A DNA stretch of 64,000 bases from Isoetes taiwanensis. Its lineage: Eukaryota; Streptophyta; Lycopodiopsida; Isoetales; Isoetaceae. This document shows positions 57,779 through 64,000 of this stretch, piece after piece. Both the position numbers and the translations under genes were made by a program. Under the pieces are notes generated by a model, which saw only the letters and a list, made by a program, of their open reading frames with translations, was not told where the DNA came from and did no database searches. The stretch's first letter is position 1. Every line of letters begins with the position of its first letter. The DNA lies in contig JAJEKV010000078.1 in the NCBI GenBank assembly GCA_021234155.1, forward strand, positions 2,480,001-2,544,000. The letters run 5' to 3'.

Positions 57779-59299
57779 TGTGATCGTTCCAGGGGAATAT
57801 ACGCTATGAATACGTATATTCCTTGGACCCGTCACTATACAAGTCTACCTATGTAGACTTATATACCTTAGAATGTGGCAAGGGGTGCACATCTAAGTTA
57901 ATTGTTTAACTTAGATAACCTTAGGATAAGGCCCATTTCCACATGGCCTTATCCTATTGGGCAACCGCCACACGGCCCCATCTTAGTGGTGCCACGTGGC
58001 ATCCATCCTATGTGGACCCTAACCTATATTAGCATGAACCCTAACCCTAGGCCTCTTTCCAGCCCTAGCACCCAGAGACTCATCTACGCACTCAAAACCT
58101 CAAGCCGAGTATCGCTTGATGTGGCATAGATTGGTGCAAAGCCCCGAGGGTAGATCCGCCCTTGAGGGGAGAGTAGCTTCACGCGATTCAAGGCCATGGA
58201 GACGCCTGGTTTGGAGGGAGTGCTTCGTGAGCAGGTATGTGGAGTAGTGGTCATAGTAGTTCATCCGGAATTAGCATTCCGGATGAGTTAGTATCTTGTA
58301 TCTAGAGTAGAGCCATCCTAGGACCCTCATACATCATCTTGAATCCTAATCAAGGAACCCTAACCGGTTAGATTTGGATGATTAGGTTAAGATGTTCTTA
58401 TGATTTTCTCATGATATGATGACTATGTGATGATGGTTGATCATGTTTGCTCCTCTTGTATTGGGAAGGGGTAGAGACCTAGAGCCATATGTAGTATGCT
58501 CCTAGATTAGATCCCTTAGTTCCTATTAGATGCGGCCTGTGCATAGGAGCCCGGCCAGATATGGAGGCTATGACGTGACTCAAACCACATAACGGGGCTA
58601 GAGGCAATGAGGGAGGGTCCCCGCCGAGTGGGGGCTACGGGATCCCATAGTGAGCTAGGGACTTATGGTCGGGTCACTTCGTGTGGGCCGAGCATGGGTC
58701 CCACACCTCCCCGGGCAATGGTGTCGCCACCTCTCGAGAGCCGCAAGTGTTGGCTTGGCCTCGCTTTTGGGGTTAAGTCGGGTACGAATCGCGGTGTCGC
58801 CACGATTCTCTAGCCACCCACGGAACCTCTAGACCCCCCGAAGGGAGATGCAACCCTTCCTGCCTCAATCCACCAGGAGATGCAACCTGAGTAGTCCCGA
58901 TGGGTGATGCCATGGGATTGCGTATCCTGAAGGCTAGAGTCATGTCAGAGCCTGATCTAGCCCATCTGCAAAGTATGCACAGGAGGGACGGATGGAGTGG
59001 TCAACCCTAGCCATTGTCTTATGCCAGCCCTCGCCATTGCCATGCTTCTGTCCGCTCTTATCTTGAGGCTCTAGCCCAGGTCATCCTCCTCCCCACGAGT
59101 CCGGAGCCCGGTAGGAGCTCTCATGTTTTACGGTTTATGATTATCATCTTTGCACTTGTGGATGTGTGATGGGCTACCCTTCGAGGTAGTATTTATATGT
59201 TTGATGCTAGTTCTGACATGTTTATCGCTTCCGCTGTTATAGGAGCCCATAGGGGAAGGGCGCCAGCAAGACACCTTCGTGTCCCCTCCCGCACTAGGG
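57779..59299 (+). mobile_element. LTR related to the 17-28 kb element (about 1.52 kb)
   Basis: It starts TGTGATCG, comparable with TGTGACG of the other LTRs. It shares colinear blocks with them: TTGTATTGGGAAGGGG, TGCTCCTAGATTAG, GACGGATGGAGTGG..CAACCCTA and a GACATGT..GCTTCCGC end region. A 6-bp TATA-like TATATT lies at about 58025. Only 18 bases separate it from the preceding LTR 3'-end fragment, so the interior of an element is missing between two LTR sequences. Frames inside it are not coding. Confidence 0.65.
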
Positions 59300-59900
59300 T
59301 CACCTTTTAGAGTGTCTCGATGGCGCAGTAGCAGCGGGTCGACACACCAAACGAATTCCGCCACACCTTCCACCCAAGCCAGGTGAAGAGGTGTTCTCCT
59401 CCAACACGACACCTTCCACATCTCCGAGGAGGAGGAGGCCTTAGCGGCCGGCAAAGAGCTCTCTTCCTTCACGGGCACTCGTGAGAACTCGACGAAGTCC
59501 CGCCATTTTGGACCCTCGACCGACACGTAGGTGGAGCAGCAAGATGCGGAGCGTGGGGGGGACCAAGAGCCGCACTGCACTCAAACCCAGAGGCGGGCCT
59601 TCTTCGATCAAGAAGAAGGGCAAGCGTAAGGTGGCGGAGTGGCTTTGGAGGAAATAGAGGTCGAAGAGGAAGGAGAGGGAGCCGACGGAGAGGGAGCCGA
59701 CGGAGAGGAGAGGCCATGTGAATTTAACAGGCTGTAAAAGCCATTTTGCAGCCACGCGTTGCAGCCAGGCAATTCCAGCAATAGCCATTTCCGCATGTAC
59801 CGTTTAGCATGGCGGAGGTCTACTTTGAAGCTGTCGTTGAAGCGAAGGCGGCGGCTCCCCGTTGTTGCAAAAAAAATCCTCCATGTGAATGTCCCATTAG
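59300..59900. other. GC-rich stretch without a recognised gene
   Basis: The plus strand includes an acidic translation (FHISEEEEALAAGKEL near 59420) and a Lys/Arg-rich one (near 59545-59650) in different frames. A triplet-rich GGAGAGGGAGCCGAC is duplicated at about 59668-59697. A short frame from 59810 (MAEVYFEAVVEAKAAAPRCC) runs into the ankyrin fragment. No family is recognised. Confidence 0.35.
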
Positions 59901-60177
59901 TCTACATATGAATGGGTCAAAAGTTAGCAGAGTATCTATAACATTCGAATAGCTTCCTCGAGTTGTGATAGAATGGAGCAGTTCCCCGAGGATCCGGGGC
60001 ATATCGATGAGTTTGGTTCTGTCAATTACACTGGGCATGCTCTGATGCTAATTCTGATTTAGTTAAAGGCTTGCTTGAACGTGGGACGGATATTTGGGTA
60101 TTGGTTCCACAGAGAAGAAGGAGAAATTTCTTCAGGGGTATCAGAAACAACAAGCGACAAACTCTGGCTGCACTAAC
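59901..60177 (+). pseudogene. Truncated relative of the ankyrin gene
   Basis: TCTACATATGAATGGGTCAA and the following bases match the 5' part of the minus-strand ankyrin gene at about 49780 downward. The translation keeps LHMNGSKV, PEDPGHIDEFG, QLHWACSDANSDLVKGLLER and FFRGIRNNKRQTL in two frames. About 55-60 residues (repeats 2 and 3) are missing, with VLVPQRRRRNFF at the deletion junction. Similarity stops near 60177. It is in opposite orientation to the main gene, 10 kb away. It is a partial duplicate with an internal deletion and a frameshift. Confidence 0.75.
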
Positions 60178-61198
60178 GTAGGGTGCCCACCAATGCTTGG
60201 TGCCCCTACAATGGTGACCTGACATTGTGCGCCTATTTTCTGATGCAGCGTGTTGGTGACGAATGTCGGGGAGGGGTTACCATTCCCATAGTTAGGGCAA
60301 AATATCCTTCTGGTTAGTGTTTGAACAGGAAAAGGCAATATCATGGGGGGAGATGGTGCAGTTTCAGAGGCAGTTGGCGCATTCATCACATGCAGTGGTG
60401 AGCGGTGTGAGAGTTATGGAGTATTAGTATTCCTGAAATGGTGAGAGTCCACACATTAATGGCAAGCATTAGTTTCTGGTTGGTGTCGATATTTTTAGCA
60501 TTGGTTTGTTGCTAATTAGAGAAAGATGAGCACCAAATCTTCCTTCCACATGGCAAAACCAGGATAGATCCATTGTTTGTCCTGTACGTCCAGGTGTCCT
60601 AAAGACCAAGGAGCAGGGCATGAATAAAGCACCAGGTCAAGCATCGGCTAGTAGACCCACGCCACCACCAAAACCCACGAGAGGACCATACCCCCACCAA
60701 AGAAGAGACCTTAACGGACAAATGACGGCCTCCATGGAGTATAGTCCAAAGTCAGCGAGATTCCAGGCATATAATATGAAGGCGCTGTCAGATTCCCCGA
60801 AAATCAGACGTTGATCCGGGAGTTGGTAACTGAGACCTGCCACATACCTATTTTGGGCCCGAGGTTGTTGTACTTTATATATGAGTAGAGATAGATCTCA
60901 AGTTTTAGATGAGATTTTGGCCTTGTCTCGATTGTTTTCCTCTCACTTGACGAGAGATTATGCACTCAAGTTGATATCAAGAAAGTCTTATTTCCTCTTA
61001 CTGTTTTGTCTTATTCTCTCACTTCCTTTCTCCCTTTTCTCCTTTGCAAAATTCCGCGTGACACTCAGCAAGAATTCTCCTATTTGATCCAAGGGTCCTC
61101 ATAGAGGACTGTCTTTGCAAGAGATCCCAACCCGCACCCTAAACATTGTCGCTGCTGCCGGGTCTTACTTCTTTTTCTCTCCCATTAATATGTGTGCT
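60178..61198. other. Region before the gag relic, possible LTR remnant
   Basis: CACCAATGCTTGGTG near 60190 is a short palindrome. 60620-60814 is an unrecognised short frame. CTTTATATATGAG (60873) is a TATA-like sequence followed by a T/C-rich stretch to 61100. This would fit the end of an LTR and the leader of the gag relic, but no second LTR is seen. Confidence 0.3.
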
Positions 61199-62656
61199 CG
61201 TGCTTTCACTTCTGAGGAATTCCTTAGCCAAACTGCGGCCCGATTGGAAGCCACCAGTGCCGAGAAGTTGCTCGCGACATGTATGGTCCTGAATATGATA
61301 TCAAAGGAGGTTGTAAGGTCGCTGTGCTTATCGATCGACCGCCACCCCTCATGTCAGTTCCCGACCGGGTCTCCCCACTTTGCAAGCACTACTCTCAACT
61401 TCACGGTTGCCACATCATACATCGATCCATCCTACTCCTCATTATTTTCGGACTCGCACAACACTTACATTCATATCCCTTCCGTCACACTCCTTTGCCT
61501 TCGCCAACCCTCTTCTCCTTCCTTCCTCCGATGGGGATGGGCTATCCACATGTCTCTTTTTCCCCATGTTCATGAATTTCAGTCTTTTCCCTTCCTTTCA
61601 GCACTCGGTTCCAGTTTACAACGTTACTGATCTCAAGTTAAAGGAGAACGGCTCCAATGACCCTTTGCCCACGGACACTCCTCTCCGGCCCACCTGGTTT
61701 CTCTGTTCCTATGCCCCCACCATCTTCCCAGCCCACGGCTGTGCCTCGTGGCTATATTCCCACTATGCTCCACCACTCTACATGCAAGTTCAGTTCACAC
61801 CGCTCAAAATCTTAAGCTCACATATCCGATTTTTGGAAACACCGAAGGGAAACCCCTAGATCAAAGTGCCCAAGCTCACATGGAGGAATTTGAGCCCTTG
61901 GCTATTCTGAATGGCCATTCTCAGCCTCAACTCAAGTTCCACATTTTTCTTCACTACGCTGCAAGGAGCCCCTCATCAGTGGCTCATGGCCAACAAAAGT
62001 CACTGGAAACAAAACCGGCAAGAAATGAAGACTGTCTTTCTCTCACATTATCGCACCACGAATGATGATCAGCCTTTTCGGCGTAGCTCAACGATCTCCA
62101 AAGAACAACAACCACGGAATCCGCCTGCGACTTTGTGGATCGTCTCCAAATCCTTGTCAGCAAGCTTAAATAGTACACCACGCAGAGCCAGATTCTCGTC
62201 TGGTTTCTGCAGGACCTCCCTCCTGCCATCCGTCTCATGACCAAGTCCTTGCATCCTAAGACTTTGGAGCAAGCCATCGAATTGGTGAATCACTCCGTCA
62301 ATGTGTCTTCTCGCGATGTTTTCCTCATAGAGCTTCTCTTCATGCCGCCTGTCATGGTTCCTCAGAATGCGGTACAACCTCAGCAGTTTGCTCCTCCTCA
62401 AAGAAGTCAGATTTGGTGTTACATCTGCAAGTACCAAGGGCATCTTGCAAATGAGTGCAACTCTACCAATGGTCCTCCCTCATTGTAAACGTTGCAATAT
62501 GTGCAATAATTCTATTGAAGAGTGTACCCGTGCTCATCCTACACCCTTCAGGCAAAACATGGTCTTCCAGATGTAGACCATGCCACAACAACATCAATCA
62601 TATTCCCCTCAACAATATCAACAGGTTCAGCAACCCCAACAATCTCGGGGTCAACG
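61199..62656 (+). pseudogene. Ty3-type gag relic with a zinc knuckle
   Basis: Gag-like sequence runs in changing frames. It begins near 61190 with ARAFTSEEFLSQTAARLEAT. The capsid-type core at 61840-62130 includes TTLQGAPHQWLMANKSHWK and TVFLSHYRTTNDDQPF. 62100-62300 includes DFVDRLQILVSKL and LHPKTLEQAIELVNH. A CCHC zinc knuckle follows (WCYICKYQGHLANEC, CX2CX4HX4C, about 62414-62458). A second Cys-rich stretch (CKRCNMCNNSIEEC) and a Gln-rich, Arg/Gly end reach 62656. Gag forms the particle that packages the retrotransposon RNA. No protease or reverse transcriptase follows; the sequence changes to a repeat block at 62657. Confidence 0.7.
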
Positions 62657-63260
62657 CACTACAAGAGGAAGGGGGTATTAGAGTCAGTTTTAGCGTTAGA
62701 TCTTAGTTATAAACTTAGACAGAAAAAACCAAAAACCCTTGAATCGACATTATGGTCGACGCTACAATCGACTCTACGCTACGCCGCTTAAACGGCGTAA
62801 TTAGCATCGACGTTAGAGTCGGTTTGCGCAGCAGATATAGAGTCACAATTTGAGTCAACCATAGTGTTAGAATTAGAGGCAACTCTACCATCAGCATTAG
62901 AGTCAGCATTAGAGTCACAATAAAAGTCAATCATAATGTTAGAATTAGAGGCAACTCTATCATCAACATTAGAGTCACAATTAGAGTCAACCATAGTGTT
63001 AGAATTAGAGACAACTCTACCATCAACATTAGAGTCAAGATAGAGTCAACAAGTAGTGTTAGAATAGAGTCAATTTTACCATCACAATTAGAGCGGCGAT
63101 TAGTGTCACAATTAGAGTCATTCATAGCGTTAGAATTAGAGTCAATTATTTAGACAGCCTTAGCATCGACTTTAGGATCAGAAGTAGAGTCAGAATAGAG
63201 TTTCTGTAGCGTTAGAATTAAAGTCAGCCAGTATGACACAATTAGAGTCAATTCTAACGT
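62657..63260 (+). mobile_element. Candidate CACTA-like end with a subterminal repeat block
   Basis: CACTACAAGAGGAAGGGGG at 62657 resembles the terminal repeat of plant CACTA elements. It is followed by 600 bases packed with TTAGAGTCA words and their complements. GTTAGAATTAGAG or a close variant recurs at 62866, 62938, 62998, 63058 and 63129, giving a 60-72-bp tandem period. A hairpin (CGACTCTA..CGCCG with CGGCG..TAGAGTCG) lies at about 62771-62822. Minus-strand frames (DSN-rich) are by-products. The gag frame also reads through CGCACTACAAGAGG, so the boundary could be coincidental. Confidence 0.45.
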
Positions 63261-63448
63261 CAGGATAGAAGTCGATCTTTGAGTTAGTTATAACGTCATT
63301 CCATGCATCACCCATAAGACAACCCATACATCAATTCGGCGAATCAATTGCCCTATTACCTTTTTTAGTCACCCCAGTTTTATTTAAAGGGAGGGACATT
63401 TAAGTTGCAAATTTGTACCTTATGAACATTACATATATATTCTACAAG

Positions 63449-64000
63449 CACACCGGAGACCGCTGACCTATTACCTATAGATGCCGCTACATTACGGCCT
63501 CTTTGTGTAAAGAAATTGGATGAAGTTTGCAGCAAAGATATGAGGTTCGTAGTAATAGCTGGTCAACATTCTATGAGGGCGATGCAAATTTTTCAAAATG
63601 AATCTCTAGAATACAAGATAAGGTGGGGCATGCGTGCAGCCAGGATCATTGCTCATGACACACCAATGTTAAAGTTAATGGAAATCTCGTCTGAGGCAAA
63701 CAAAAAGAATGAAAAAAATAAATTTGTCTCACCTTTTCTAGACCAGTTTGAGCAGGCTAGAGCACAATGGGAGATCATGAAATGCCCTCCAAAACCAATT
63801 CAAGGAAAGCCGACTAGTGCAGAATTTAAGGTGGTTATTTGGTTTTGTTACTTTTTGTAATTCAACATCACGCTTCCAACATGTGTTTAAAATTAAAAGT
63901 TTCTTAATAGTTAAATTCATGATTCAACTTCCAACGAGTGTTGGCAGTTTCTAATAGCTCTAATTTCTATTATGCAGGAGTTTGCTGAGATTTACAACCT
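63449..64000 (+). CDS. Unrecognised spliced gene, partial (two exons)
   Basis: The frame is open from 63426 (after TGA at 63423) to 63830. A donor GTGGTT at 63831 and an acceptor TTCTATTATGCAG ending at 63977 define a 147-bp intron. The reading continues in phase as EFAEIYN to the window edge. The exon reads DEVCSKDMRFVVIAGQHSMR; the VIAGQHS segment is like the IDGQHR motif of ParB/sulfiredoxin-type domains. The rest is charged and helical (KKNEKNKF, FLDQFEQARAQWEI). If the start at 62657 is a CACTA-like end, this could be a gene inside that element. No family is certain. The 5' boundary is taken at an AG (63447-63448). Confidence 0.45.

Noticed and set aside
59128-59788. Minus-strand open frames up to 150 codons in the GC-rich stretch
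   Set aside because: GC-rich DNA has few stop codons; the translations overlap an LTR end and show no domain.

Overview
This window looks like nuclear DNA of a land plant with a large, repeat-rich genome. The evidence is GT-AG introns (42480-42625, 63831-63977), an ankyrin/membrane gene of the plant PGG-like type, hAT, CACTA-like, copia-like and Ty3-like elements, and long stretches of decayed transposon DNA. The transposase families present (motifs GHTHEDVDALFG and HGKGEHDG) suggest a fern, lycophyte or bryophyte to me, but this is inference. Almost every coding stretch carries single-base frameshifts. This is either decay or uncorrected indel error in the assembly.

Layout. 1-5155: an AT-rich edge, then a broken protein-kinase-like gene (1199-2779) and a broken gene ending in a RING finger (3146-5155) that is split by a 544-bp foldback element. 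5375-6086: three separate foldbacks in 700 bp, two of them shaped like microRNA precursors. 6640-8900 (-): a hAT transposase relic. 12494-31823: a repeat complex made of a 19-bp minisatellite (two arrays), a roughly 210-bp flank present in both orientations, and a roughly 780-bp tandem unit. An 11.3-kb LTR retrotransposon without recognisable pol (17121-28437) is inserted into that complex. 31889-37388: microsatellites and short tandem repeats. 37389-40289 (+): decayed coding DNA for a RING finger and an FCP1-like phosphatase-type domain. 41578-43821 (-): a spliced DDE-type transposase relic. 47302-47494: one copia-like LTR with an initiator-tRNA-Met primer site.

47861-49772 (-) is the best host gene: about twelve ankyrin repeats plus two C-terminal membrane helices, with a TATA box at 49922-49930. 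A shortened, internally deleted relative lies at 59901-60177 (+). 55470-57530 (-): a DUF7869-like transposon gene, cut off at its 5' side by a head-to-tail LTR pair (57566-59299) related to the LTRs of the 17-28 kb element. 61199-62580 (+): a Ty3-type gag relic that stops at a CACTA-like end followed by a subterminal repeat block. 63449-64000 (+): one exon, an intron and the start of a second exon of an unrecognised gene that runs off the window.

There is no operon-like cooperation here. The main relationships are nesting and capture: retrotransposon into satellite, LTR pair next to a transposon gene, foldback into a RING gene, and CACTA-like end into gag. The two separate blocks that combine a RING finger with an enzyme-like domain (kinase-like at 1.2-5.2 kb, phosphatase-like at 37.4-40.3 kb) are the most unusual coding content.
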